Shown here piece by piece: positions 40,397 to 49,882 of a stretch of 64,000 bases of DNA (the stretch's first letter is position 1; each line of letters opens with the position of its first letter). Position numbers and translations under genes: made by a program. The notes under the pieces were generated by a model, which made no database searches, was not told where the DNA came from, and saw nothing but the letters and a program-made list of their open reading frames with translations. This stretch comes from Sphingomonadales bacterium. Its GTDB lineage: Bacteria; Pseudomonadota; Alphaproteobacteria; Sphingomonadales; Sphingomonadaceae. The stretch is from assembly GCA_009995225.1 (NCBI GenBank), contig JAACPW010000002.1, positions 157,515 to 221,514 on the forward strand, read 5' to 3'.

Positions 40397-42700
40397 TCAT
40401 CCCTCGATCCGGCTGAAGTCGGCGACCCGGTGAACCGCGTCGCGGAAAGCGGCCAGCAGCGCAAGACGCGCTGCGCGCTTGTTGGCCTCATCGGCGTTGA
40501 CAATCACCTCTTCAAAGAACCGGTCGATGGGCGCGCGCAAGGTGGCCAGCGCAGCCATCGCATCGGCGAACCGCTCGGCCTCCACCGCTTCGGCGGCGCG
40601 GGGCGCGGCAGCGGCAAGCGCGTCGATCAGCGCCTTTTCGGCCGGTTCGGGCGTGTAGGAAAGGTGCGTTTCGGCCGCATGGCGCTCGGCCATCTTGGCG
40701 GCGATCACCGGGGCCAGATCGGGATCATCGACTCCGGCCAGCGGGTCTTCCTCGCCGGTGTGGGGGACTTCGCCTTCGATCCCGCGCCAGTCTTCCTTCT
40801 TCAGGATATTGGCCGCGCGCTTGTATCCTGCGAGGAGATTGGCGCCGTCTTGGGTGGTGACGAAGGCTTGCAGTGCATGAACGCGGGCGAGCAGGCGGAC
40901 GAGATCGTCCTCCCCGCCGAGGGCGAACACGGCGTCGATGAGGTCGTGGCGGACGCCGGCTTCGCGTTGTTGCACTTTGAGGCGGTCGGCGAAAAAATCG
41001 AGAAGGCTGGTCCCCTCCACCGTTCGTGCTGAGCTTGTCGAAGCACCGTACTTCCCTTCATGCACGGCACCTGAAGAAAACGGCAGCCCTTCGACAAGCT
41101 CAGGGCGAACGGAATTTAGAGGGAAGCGAAGACCATTGATCTCCAGCAGGCGGATCACGCTGAGCGCGGCGCGACGAAGTGCGAACGGGTCTTTTGACCC
41201 CGTTGGCTTCTCATCAATTGCAAAGAACTGAACCAACGTATCCAGCTTATCCGCCAGCGAAACCGCTACCGTCACCGGCGCAGTGGGCACATCATCGCCC
41301 TGCCCGATCGGCTTGTAGTGATCGCGGATCGCGTCCGAAACTTCCTGCGGCAGACCTTCCTTGGCGGCGTAATAACCGCCCATAAGGCCCTGCAATTCCG
41401 GGAATTCGCCGACCATTTCGGTGACGAGGTCGGCCTTGCACAGGCGCGCGGCCTGTTCGGCCATCTTCGCCAACTCTTCAACCGTTCGGGCTGAGCTTGT
41501 CGAAGCCCCGTTCTTTTCTTCAGAAGAGAAGTGCGGCCCTTCGACAGGCTCAGGGCAAACGGAGGGTGGTTGGACAATCTCCTCCTCGCACAGCCACCGG
41601 GCCAGCTTGGCCACCCGCTCCACCTTGTCGGCAACCGTGCCCAGCTTCTCATGAAAGGTGATGCGCGCCAGCTTCTCGGCGTGGATGGCAAGCGGGGTCT
41701 TCTGGTCCTGTTCCCAGAAGAAACGCGCATCGGATAGCCGTGCGGCCAGCACCTTGCGGTTCCCGTCGACCACCACGGCCGCGTCAAGCGGGTCGATATT
41801 GGCGGTGCAGACAAAGGCGTTGGCCAGCGTGCCATCCGAGCTTTCGCACACGAAATATTTCTGGTTCACCCGCGCAGTGAGTTGGATGACTTCGGGCGGC
41901 ACGTCGAGAAATGTCTCGTCGAAGCGGCCCAGCAGCGGCACCGGCCATTCGGTGAGGCCTGCGTTCTCGATCACCAGGCCTTCGTCCGCGACCAGCGTGA
42001 GGCCCGCAGCGGCCGCAGCCTTGGCTGCGCCGTCGCGGATCATGGCGGCGCGCTCTTCGTTGTCGACGATAACATGGGCGGCGCGCAGGGTCGGTGCGTA
42101 ATCCTCGGCGGAGGCGATGGTGATTTCGCTTGCGTGGTGGAAGCGGTGGCCCTTGGTGACAGCACCTGCGACGATCCCGGCGACTTCGCACGGCACCACT
42201 TCGCCATCGAGGAGCGCAACGATGCCCGAAAGCGGCCGCACCCAGCGCAAGGAGTCGGTGGTGACGGACGCCGCGCCCCAGCGCATCGATTTGGGCCAGC
42301 TGAAATCGCGGATGATCGCCGGGATCGCAGCGCCCAGTACGTCGGCCATTGCACGGCCCGGCTGCTCGATCACGGCGAAGAACGTCATCCGCCCCTTCAC
42401 ATCGCGCAGTTCCAGTTGATCGCGGGTGACGCCATTCTTCTTGCAGAAGCCGTCAATCGCCGCATCCGGCGCGCCTTCGGGCGGGCCCTTGGCTTCTTCG
42501 CTCACCGCCTCGGTCGCCAGCGGCAATCCGCGCGCGATCAGCGCGAGGCGGCGCGGGGTCGACCAGATGGTGAGGTCGCCCGCACGCACGCCCGCCGCGT
42601 CCAACTCGCGCCGGAACAGCTTTTCCAGTTCGGCGCGCGCGCCGGCCTGCATTCGGGCGGGAATTTCCTCGCTGCGCAGTTCAAGCAGGAAATCGGCCAT
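40397..42700 (-). CDS. glyS: Glycyl-tRNA synthetase beta subunit (carries two in-frame palindromic inserts)
   Basis: [54 protein letters not shown]-type motif. Confidence 0.96.
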   Translation of the reverse strand: MADFLLELRSEEIPARMQAGARAELEKLFRRELDAAGVRAGDLTIWSTPRRLALIARGLPLATEAVSEEAKGPPEGAPDAAIDGFCKKNGVTRDQLELRDVKGRMTFFAVIEQPGRAMADVLGAAIPAIIRDFSWPKSMRWGAASVTTDSLRWVRPLSGIVALLDGEVVPCEVAGIVAGAVTKGHRFHHASEITIASAEDYAPTLRAAHVIVDNEERAAMIRDGAAKAAAAAGLTLVADEGLVIENAGLTEWPVPLLGRFDETFLDVPPEVIQLTARVNQKYFVCESSDGTLANAFVCTANIDPLDAAVVVDGNRKVLAARLSDARFFWEQDQKTPLAIHAEKLARITFHEKLGTVADKVERVAKLARWLCEEEIVQPPSVCPEPVEGPHFSSEEKNGASTSSARTVEELAKMAEQAARLCKADLVTEMVGEFPELQGLMGGYYAAKEGLPQEVSDAIRDHYKPIGQGDDVPTAPVTVAVSLADKLDTLVQFFAIDEKPTGSKDPFALRRAALSVIRLLEINGLRFPLNSVRPELVEGLPFSSGAVHEGKYGASTSSARTVEGTSLLDFFADRLKVQQREAGVRHDLIDAVFALGGEDDLVRLLARVHALQAFVTTQDGANLLAGYKRAANILKKEDWRGIEGEVPHTGEEDPLAGVDDPDLAPVIAAKMAERHAAETHLSYTPEPAEKALIDALAAAAPRAAEAVEAERFADAMAALATLRAPIDRFFEEVIVNADEANKRAARLALLAAFRDAVHRVADFSRIEG
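41020..41112. repeat. Palindromic repeat element, copy 1, inside glyS (93 bp)
   Basis: Arms CCGTTCGTGCTGAGCTTGTCGAAG and CTTCGACAAGCTCAGGGCGAACGG (22/24 complementary). Confidence 0.9.
41482..41562. repeat. Palindromic repeat element, copy 2, inside glyS (81 bp)
   Basis: Arms CCGTTCGGGCTGAGCTTGTCGAAG and CTTCGACAGGCTCAGGGCAAACGG (20/24 complementary); same arm family as copy 1. Confidence 0.9.
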
Positions 42701-43644
42701 CAAACGAGGCTCCATCCGGGATATTTCGCTTCCCATTCCGGGGTCATCTTGGCGGCGAAGGCCTCGCACGATGAACGCGCCAGATCGCGCACCCGGCCCA
42801 TGTAGCTGGCGCGTTCCTGCACCGAAATCACGCCGCGGGCCTGAAGCAGGTTGAACACATGGCTCGCCTCGACCGCCTGTTCATAGGCGGCGATCGGCAC
42901 GCCCGCGCCCAAGGCGTTGCGGCATTCCGCCTCGGCCTTGGCGAAGAGATCGAACAAGGCGTCGGTGTCCGCCACCTCGAAGTTCCACTTCGACATCTGG
43001 CGTTCGTTCTCAAGGAACACGTCGCCATAGGTGGTCCCGGCGGAATTGAACGCCAGATCATAGACGTTATCGACGCCCTGAATATACATCGCCAGGCGTT
43101 CCAGCCCGTATGTCAATTCGCCCGCGACCGGCTTGCAATCGAAGCCGCCCATCTGCTGAAAATAGGTGAACTGGGTGACTTCCATCCCGTCGCACCAGAC
43201 CTCCCAGCCCAGCCCCCATGCACCCAGCGTTGGTGATTCCCAATCGTCTTCGACAAAGCGGATATCGTGGGTCAGCGGGTCGATGCCGATCGCGCCGAGG
43301 CTTTTGAGGTAGAGTTCCTGAATGTCGGACGGCGAGGGCTTCAGGATGACCTGGTACTGGTAATAGTGCTGCAGCCGGTTGGGGTTTTCACCGTAACGCC
43401 CGTCGGTGGGCCGGCGGCAGGGCTGCACGAAGGCGGCATTCCACGGCTCGGGCCCGAGCGCGCGCAGCGTGGTGGCGGTGTGGAACGTGCCTGCGCCCAT
43501 GCGCATATCGTAGGGCTGCAGGATCACGCAGCCAGCCTCGTGGCTCCAGAAATCATGGAGCGTCAGGATCATGTCCTGAAACGAACGCGCCGGATCGCGC
43601 GCCGGAAAGCTTGGGGGCGGGGTGAGGACGGGCGGTGTATTCAT
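42700..43644 (-). CDS. glyQ: Glycyl-tRNA synthetase alpha subunit
   Basis: [85 protein letters not shown]. Confidence 0.97.
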   Translation of the reverse strand: MNTPPVLTPPPSFPARDPARSFQDMILTLHDFWSHEAGCVILQPYDMRMGAGTFHTATTLRALGPEPWNAAFVQPCRRPTDGRYGENPNRLQHYYQYQVILKPSPSDIQELYLKSLGAIGIDPLTHDIRFVEDDWESPTLGAWGLGWEVWCDGMEVTQFTYFQQMGGFDCKPVAGELTYGLERLAMYIQGVDNVYDLAFNSAGTTYGDVFLENERQMSKWNFEVADTDALFDLFAKAEAECRNALGAGVPIAAYEQAVEASHVFNLLQARGVISVQERASYMGRVRDLARSSCEAFAAKMTPEWEAKYPGWSLV

Positions 43645-43740
43645 GGCGGCTGGCCATGGCCGAACGCCCCACGAGCGTCAATGCCGCGCCGCAGCATCCT
43701 CGCTTATCACGGCGGTGAGGTCACGTTGTGGCGACACAAA

Positions 43741-43796
43741 GTCAGGTCATGTTGACATGGTCAGCGAATCGCGACATATAGTCAGGGCAACCTGAC
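43741..43796 (+). promoter_or_regulatory. Candidate sigma-70 promoter with two flanking operator-like palindromes upstream of the UrcA-family gene
   Basis: TTGACA (43752) -N17- CATATA (43775); GTCAGGTCATGTTGAC at 43741 and GTCAGGGCAACCTGAC at 43781, both in ~40-bp GCGACA-phased repeats. Confidence 0.6.
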
Positions 43797-43848
43797 ATAA
43801 CGGAAGGTTGTAGCGACACATTCACTCTTCCTCCCCAGGAGATCCAAC

Positions 43849-44205
43849 ATGTCCTTTCGTATGCCCGTTACGTTTGCCCTCGCCCTCGCTCTGGTTCCGG
43901 CCACTGCTTACGCTGCGCCCGCAGACTCCACTCCTTTCGAGACGACCGTTGCCCACGATGACCTCGATCTCACCACGCCCGAAGGTGCGGCGCGGCTGGA
44001 GCAGCGTGTGCTGACCAAAGTTCGCCGGATGTGCGCCCTTGGCGGCCGCGATGGCACCTCACTTCGGCTTGAGCGCGAATGCCGAGCCACCGCGCTGGCT
44101 GCCACCGCGCCGGCGATCCGCCTGGCGATTGCCAATGCGCGGCTCGACCAAGTGCGTCTTGCCCAGACAGACGGTGCATCGCCCGCCGCCACTCCCGGCG
44201 TGTGA
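43849..44205 (+). CDS. UrcA-family protein
   Basis: Signal peptide; VAHDDLDLTTPEGAARLEQRVLTKVRRMCALGG...ECRATALAATAPAIRLAIANAR. Confidence 0.85.
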   Translation: MSFRMPVTFALALALVPATAYAAPADSTPFETTVAHDDLDLTTPEGAARLEQRVLTKVRRMCALGGRDGTSLRLERECRATALAATAPAIRLAIANARLDQVRLAQTDGASPAATPGV

Positions 44206-44333
44206 TGACCCCGGCGGAGGGGCAAGCCCCGCCCCTCCGCCGCCGTTTCTGACCGATATTCAGCATGAAAGATCGACTGCATGACTCGCACATCAGACGC
44301 CGCGACCCAGTTCCTGCATCCAAGGGATTTGCA

Positions 44334-44711
44334 ATGAACAAGGCCACCATCTTCATGAACGCCTGCTGGGTCGGTCTGGCCGGGCTTGGCATTGCGCTCG
44401 GCGGGGCGCTCCTTTCGGCTGCCGATGGCATCGGCACGGCTGGGATAGCGACCGCTATCCTGAGCGCCGCGGTCTTGTTGTGGACACGGCGCGCGGATGA
44501 ATTCACGAACAGCCTTTGGAACGCGGGTGCAAGCGTTGCCTTTGGCACAATGCTGCTGGCCTTTCCCGGTCTGCCCGCCGCCGAGGGGTTCTTTGCCGGA
44601 TTGACCGGGAACGAGAGCGGCCAGGATATACCCGCCGCCATCATCCCGGTGTTGGCCATCGCCGCTTTCTACATCGGCCTGTTCGCGAAGCTCCTGCTGG
44701 GAGACAGATGA
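44334..44711 (+). CDS. Hypothetical membrane protein
   Basis: Four hydrophobic segments; stop overlaps next start. Confidence 0.55.
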   Translation: MNKATIFMNACWVGLAGLGIALGGALLSAADGIGTAGIATAILSAAVLLWTRRADEFTNSLWNAGASVAFGTMLLAFPGLPAAEGFFAGLTGNESGQDIPAAIIPVLAIAAFYIGLFAKLLLGDR

Positions 44712-45181
44712 TGCCGTACAATCCCAAGGCCTATAACCCGCCCGAAATGGATCGCAGCTATCTCTACCGCTATTTCTGGGCGGGTGCGGTGTGTTGCGCG
44801 CTGACATGTGCCAATTTCTTCCTTCGTTATGACGGGATATTGCCCGCATGGATCATGGGCGGCGCCATCGGCGGTGTGCTGGCATCGAGCATCAATGGCC
44901 GTGCCGACGACTATTTCCGCAGTCTGTGCGCTGTGGGGCACAAGTGGGCGATGGCGGTGCTGGCCGCCTATCTTTTTGCGATGTTCATCGCCCAGAGCAG
45001 CGATCTGGGCGTATCGCCGGGGCAAGTCGCCTTTGCCGGAGCATCGGCTGCGGACATGACTGCAAAAACGGCCATCCTGTTTGACGGCTATATGCTGGCG
45101 CTGTGCCTCAGCGTCGCTTTCTATGCCGGATACATCTTCCAATGGGCGCGCGATCATTTCGGAGCGTCTGAAGAAGAATGA
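44708..45181 (+). CDS. Hypothetical membrane protein
   Basis: ATG overlaps upstream stop; hydrophobic segments; followed by overlapping XRE gene. Confidence 0.55.
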   Translation: MMPYNPKAYNPPEMDRSYLYRYFWAGAVCCALTCANFFLRYDGILPAWIMGGAIGGVLASSINGRADDYFRSLCAVGHKWAMAVLAAYLFAMFIAQSSDLGVSPGQVAFAGASAADMTAKTAILFDGYMLALCLSVAFYAGYIFQWARDHFGASEEE

Positions 45182-45372
45182 AAAACCGCCTCAAAGTCCT
45201 GCGTGCCGAGCGCGACTGGAGCCAGGCGGAACTCGCCGGACGGCTCGACGTGTCGCGCCAGGCGGTCAACGCCATCGAGACCGGCAAGCATGACCCTTCC
45301 CTGCCTCTCGCCTTCCGTATCGCCCGCCTGTTCGACATGCGCATCGAGGAGATTTTCGATGATGAAATCTGA
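45178..45372 (+). CDS. Small XRE-type helix-turn-helix regulator
   Basis: MKNRLKVLRAERDWSQAELAGRLDVSRQAVNAIETGKHDPSLPLAFRIARLFDMRIEEIFDDE. Confidence 0.93.
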   Translation: MKNRLKVLRAERDWSQAELAGRLDVSRQAVNAIETGKHDPSLPLAFRIARLFDMRIEEIFDDEI

Positions 45373-46009
45373 ACGTCAAGATGACGAAGCGCCATTCTCG
45401 GCAAAGCGCTATTTTGCCCACCTGACGATCTGGTCGGCGGGTCTGTCTTTGGTGCTTATCGCGGGCCTAGTCGTAATGTTCGGCATCAGGGATTACAGCA
45501 TCTCGGGCGAAACGGCGGATCTCTGGCTGGTTTTGCTGGGCGCCCCGATCACACTCGCGGCATTCGCATATCTTTGGAAGACCGCGCCCGATTTCACCCT
45601 GGGCGAACCCCAAACGCCGCGCGGGAAGCGGGTGCGATGGCTTGTCTGGGGGGTCGTGCTGGTAGGTATCGCGACGTCTCTTCCAATCAACCTCGCCGGC
45701 AGCGATCAGGGCGGGCAATTGCTGTTCGGCAACGGCCCTGTGCCATCGCGGACTGCACTGATCGTACTGCTGATGTGGAGCGTCGCGCTCCCGATCCTCG
45801 CTATCCTGGGCCGGCGCACTGCGGACGAACACGCCCGCACCGCGCATGACGCCGGTATGGCGGCCGGGTTCCAGACCTTCTACTACGCGGCACCAATCTG
45901 GTGGATGGGCTGGCGCGGCGGGTTCTTTTCGCAACCCGATGTTATGATCCTGTTCGTTGGCGCGGGCATCGTCTGCTCGGCCGTCACACTGTGGAGGCGT
46001 TTCGCATGA
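45359..46009 (+). CDS. Hypothetical multi-TM protein
   Basis: ATG overlaps XRE stop; several hydrophobic segments. Confidence 0.55.
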   Translation: MMKSERQDDEAPFSAKRYFAHLTIWSAGLSLVLIAGLVVMFGIRDYSISGETADLWLVLLGAPITLAAFAYLWKTAPDFTLGEPQTPRGKRVRWLVWGVVLVGIATSLPINLAGSDQGGQLLFGNGPVPSRTALIVLLMWSVALPILAILGRRTADEHARTAHDAGMAAGFQTFYYAAPIWWMGWRGGFFSQPDVMILFVGAGIVCSAVTLWRRFA

Positions 46010-46452
46010 CCAATCTCTCCCAAACCGGGCCCGGCGAGGCCCGCACCCGCCAGCGGCAACGGCGCTTCGTGTTCTATCTTGGCTTTTCCGGCCTTGTCGG
46101 CGGCATTATCGGCCTGACGGTCGGAGCGTTCGATCTCGGCGATGGCAACCTGTTTTCAGGCGACTGGGACAAGCTCGCGCTCGATCCGGCGATTGCCTTG
46201 GCCCTGGCTGCGATGCTGTTGTTCGGCTTTGCGCTGCTGCCGCTCCATGGCTTCCGGTCGATCGACGAGCTCAAGCGCGATCAGAGCCTCGTCGGATTTA
46301 CCGGCGGATGCATTGCCGTGCTTGCCGGCTTCCCGATGTGGGCGGTGCTCCATGCCGGCGGTTTCGGCGCGGCGCCCAATCCGTTTGGGATCTGGCTGCT
46401 GGCCTTTCTCGGCATGTCCGCTTCCTACCTTTTTGCGCGTTGGCGGGTGTGA
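46006..46452 (+). CDS. Hypothetical membrane protein
   Basis: ATGA overlap with upstream gene; hydrophobic segments. Confidence 0.5.
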   Translation: MTNLSQTGPGEARTRQRQRRFVFYLGFSGLVGGIIGLTVGAFDLGDGNLFSGDWDKLALDPAIALALAAMLLFGFALLPLHGFRSIDELKRDQSLVGFTGGCIAVLAGFPMWAVLHAGGFGAAPNPFGIWLLAFLGMSASYLFARWRV

Positions 46453-46517
46453 ACCTGCCGCGTTATCCCCCTTTTGCCTGCAAACCACTGCCTCTTAACA
46501 ACCAAAAGGAAATCCCC

Positions 46518-47426
46518 ATGAAACTTGCCAAACTGCTTTCCCTTACCGCTGCCCCCTTCGCCTTGCTGGCTGCAAGCCCGGCTTTGGCTGACAATCACGC
46601 AGACCACGCGGCGGCCGCGGCAGCAAGCAACGGCCCGGCCCTGTGGAAGGTCGCGGACGAAGACACCACGATCTATCTGTTCGGCACCGTCCATGTCCTG
46701 CCCAAGGAACTGGAATGGTATGACGCCACGATTGCCGAGGCGCTGACCGGTTCGGACACTGTCGTCACCGAGATCCCGATGGACGCGGCCAGTGAAGCGG
46801 CGCTTCAGCAGTTGACCCTTTCCAAGGGGATGCTTCCTTCGGGGACCACGCTGCGTTCGCTTCTCACGCCTGAACAGACCGAAATCTACGCCGCTGCGAT
46901 GGCGAAAATCGGCGCTCCGGCCGAGGCTTTCGATCCGTTCAAGCCCTGGCTGGCCGGCCTGACGCTTTCGATTCTGCCGCTGATGCAGCAGGGCTATGAT
47001 CCCAACAGCGGCGTGGAAAAGGTGCTGCTGGCCAAGGTGCCCGAAAAGCCGCGTGACGCGCTGGAAACCGCAGAATTCCAGCTCGGTATCTTCGATGGGA
47101 TGCCGCAGGATGCGCAGGTCACCTTCATGATGGAAGCCGCCAGCGGGATCGACGAGGTCAAGCCGATGCTGGATCGGATGGTCGAGGTATGGGCCAAGGG
47201 CGATGCCGATGCTCTGGCTGACGTGATGAACGAAGGCATGGATGATCCGGCTGTTGCCGAAGCCCTGCTCTACAGCCGCAATGCCAACTGGGCCGAATGG
47301 ATCGACACCCGCCTCGATACGCCGGGCACGGTGTTCATCGCGGTGGGTGCAGGCCACCTTGCCGGAGCCAAGAGCGTGCAGGATTACCTTGCGCAAAAGG
47401 GCATCACCACCGACCGTGTGAAATAA
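46518..47426 (+). CDS. TraB/GumN-family protein
   Basis: Signal peptide; ALWKVADEDTTIYLFGTVHVLPKELEWYDATI; C-terminal GTVFIAVGAGHLAGAKSVQDYLAQKG. Confidence 0.88.
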   Translation: MKLAKLLSLTAAPFALLAASPALADNHADHAAAAAASNGPALWKVADEDTTIYLFGTVHVLPKELEWYDATIAEALTGSDTVVTEIPMDAASEAALQQLTLSKGMLPSGTTLRSLLTPEQTEIYAAAMAKIGAPAEAFDPFKPWLAGLTLSILPLMQQGYDPNSGVEKVLLAKVPEKPRDALETAEFQLGIFDGMPQDAQVTFMMEAASGIDEVKPMLDRMVEVWAKGDADALADVMNEGMDDPAVAEALLYSRNANWAEWIDTRLDTPGTVFIAVGAGHLAGAKSVQDYLAQKGITTDRVK

Positions 47427-47442
47427 GGGGAGTATTGGTGTA

Positions 47443-48369
47443 GTGGTTCAGGAGCGACAGGCGGGCTTGATCAGAATCAGGTTCAACATCGTCGCTGCGA
47501 TCCTGGCGCCGATCATGATGCTCGTTCTCGCCGGATGCAGCAATGCATCCGGCGAGACGGCGTCCGGGCCGGCGCCCAATCCCTTGCTTTACGAAATTGC
47601 CTCGGCCGATGGCACGGTGGAGGGCTGGATGGTGGGCACCATCCACGCCCTTCCCGATCGCGTTGCGTGGCAGACGGACCAAATTGCGCGCGTCACTGCC
47701 GAAGCCGATCTGCTCGTGGTTGAAGTCGCTGGGCTGGACGATGGCGAAATGCTTGCCTCCACCTTTGCAACCTTGAGCACCACACAAGGCCTTCCGCCGC
47801 TCGTGCAAAGAGTGCCGCAGGACCTCAAGGCGCCCTTGGCGTCGCTAATGGGGCGTGGTGGGATCGGCACGGAACGCTTCGCGACGATGGAGACTTGGGC
47901 AGCAGCGATCGTCTTGGCACAGGCCACTGCGGTCGGCGATCCGGCCAACGGGGTCGACCGCATGTTGATCCGTCAATTTGCCGACCGTTCGGTGCGTGAA
48001 CTGGAAGGGGCGACAGCGCAGCTTTCGATCTTTGACCGGCTGCCCGAGCCTCAACAGCGGGCCATGCTGGCGGCGGTCATTCGCGAGAGTGCCGATAAAA
48101 GTGCAGACCCGGCGCGGCTTCAGCGTGCCTGGCTGTCGGGCGATAGTGATACGATCGAACAGGCAACCCATACCGGTATTCTTGCCGATCCGGCCTTGCG
48201 TGAGACGTTGCTGGTGGCGCGCAATCAACGCTGGGCTGCCGCGCTGGGTGCTGTGCTGGAACAGCAACCGCGCCCGCTGATTGCGGTGGGCGCGGCACAT
48301 CTTGTTGGCCCGGATGGACTTGAGCGCCTGCTCGCGGCGCAAGGCTACCGGATAAGGCGCCTTCCCTAA
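47443..48369 (+). CDS. TraB/GumN-family lipoprotein-like paralogue (GTG start uncertain)
   Basis: LVLAGCSN lipobox; GWMVGTIHALPDRVAWQTDQI; PLIAVGAAHLVGPDGLERLLAAQGY. Confidence 0.85.
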   Translation: MVQERQAGLIRIRFNIVAAILAPIMMLVLAGCSNASGETASGPAPNPLLYEIASADGTVEGWMVGTIHALPDRVAWQTDQIARVTAEADLLVVEVAGLDDGEMLASTFATLSTTQGLPPLVQRVPQDLKAPLASLMGRGGIGTERFATMETWAAAIVLAQATAVGDPANGVDRMLIRQFADRSVRELEGATAQLSIFDRLPEPQQRAMLAAVIRESADKSADPARLQRAWLSGDSDTIEQATHTGILADPALRETLLVARNQRWAAALGAVLEQQPRPLIAVGAAHLVGPDGLERLLAAQGYRIRRLP

Positions 48370-48484
48370 ATCGGTTGCAAATCCGGCAAGGTGTATCTAT
48401 CGGCCCATCCTTCGGCGTACCGGTCATCCCTGGAGGCGGTGCGCGCGATGACAAACTATCAACCTGCATTCGAAAGGCACGATT

Positions 48485-49114
48485 ATGAGCGACGCTCTGA
48501 ACCTGCCGGCTGAATCGCGCGAACGGGCTGGCAAGGGAGCCTCCCGTGCACTTCGTCGCGATGGTCGGACACCTGCTGTCATTTACGGCGGTAAGGAAGA
48601 ACCCACAATGATCCACCTCGAGCAGAAGGAACTGGTGAAGCTTTTGAACACCGGTCACTTCATGAACTCGATTGTCAACATCGAGATCGGTGGGAAAACC
48701 GTTCGGACCTTGCCCAAGGATGTGGCCTTCAATCCGGTGACCGACCGTCCGATCCACGTCGATTTCCTGCGCATGACTGGCGACAGCATGGTGCAGGTGC
48801 AGGTTCCCGTGGTGTTCATCAACGAAGATGCCTCGCCCGGCCTCAAGAAGGGCGGCGTGCTGAACGTTGTGCGTCACGAGCTTGATCTGGTCTGCCCGAA
48901 TGCCAGCATCCCCGATGATATTCAGGTCGACGTGACCGGCAAGGATGTCGGTGATTCGATCCACATCAGCGAAGTGGCCCTGCCCAAGGGTGTCACCAGC
49001 GCGATCACGGACCGCGATTTCACCATCGCCACACTCGTTGCCCCGTCTGCTCTCAAGAGCAGCGGTAGCGATAGCGAGACCGAAGAAGAAGTTGAGGAAG
49101 CTGAGGCCGAATAA
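48485..49114 (+). CDS. rplY: 50S ribosomal protein L25/general stress protein Ctc
   Basis: [39 protein letters not shown]-like [12 protein letters not shown]. Confidence 0.94.
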   Translation: MSDALNLPAESRERAGKGASRALRRDGRTPAVIYGGKEEPTMIHLEQKELVKLLNTGHFMNSIVNIEIGGKTVRTLPKDVAFNPVTDRPIHVDFLRMTGDSMVQVQVPVVFINEDASPGLKKGGVLNVVRHELDLVCPNASIPDDIQVDVTGKDVGDSIHISEVALPKGVTSAITDRDFTIATLVAPSALKSSGSDSETEEEVEEAEAE

Positions 49115-49203
49115 TCGGCTTTGCTTTTCTATGACGTTTTGGCGCCGGGCTTCGAAAGAGGTCCGGCGTTTCGCTTTGTGTCTGTCGCCGTTAGGAACAT
49201 GCC

Positions 49204-49773
49204 ATGCAGATCTGGGTCGGCCTTGGAAATCCTGGTCCGCGCTATGCGCTTCACCGCCACAATGTCGGGTTTATGGCGGTGGATGTCATTGCAGACATGC
49301 ACGGGTTTGGCACGGTCCAGACAAAGTTTCAGGGGTGGGCTCAGGAAGGTCGTATCGGCAACGAGAAGGTGCTGCTGCTCAAGCCAGCGACGTTCATGAA
49401 CGAAAGCGGCCGCTCGGTCGGGGAGGCGTTGCGGTTCTACAAGCTGGGCACCGACGCGCTGACCGTGTTCCATGACGAACTCGATCTTGCGCCTTTCAAG
49501 GTCAAGGTGAAACAGGGCGGTGGCCATGCAGGGCACAATGGCCTGCGCTCCATCGACCAGCATTGCGGCGCGGATTTTCGCCGCGTTCGCCTCGGCATCG
49601 GTCATCCGGGGCACAAAGACCGCGTCACGGGCCATGTGCTCGGCAATTATGCCAAGGACGAACAAGACGATCTGATTGCCATGCTCGGCGCTCTTGGCGC
49701 AGAGGCCGAATGGCTGGGTAAAGGCGACGACGTGCGCTTCATGAATGACGTAGCGCTCAGGATGCAAGGGTAG
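49204..49773 (+). CDS. pth: Peptidyl-tRNA hydrolase
   Basis: MQIWVGLGNPGPRYALHRHNVGFMAVD; KPATFMNESGRSVGEAL; GGGHAGHNGLRSI. Confidence 0.97.
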   Translation: MQIWVGLGNPGPRYALHRHNVGFMAVDVIADMHGFGTVQTKFQGWAQEGRIGNEKVLLLKPATFMNESGRSVGEALRFYKLGTDALTVFHDELDLAPFKVKVKQGGGHAGHNGLRSIDQHCGADFRRVRLGIGHPGHKDRVTGHVLGNYAKDEQDDLIAMLGALGAEAEWLGKGDDVRFMNDVALRMQG

Positions 49774-49882
49774 CAACACGGCGCCCACTTGCGCCATTAC
49801 GGCACACCGCCCCCTAGACTTGGGACAGCGAACAGGATTTCTTGTATGTCGTTCATCAAGTGAATTGCATGGCAAGGGGACG

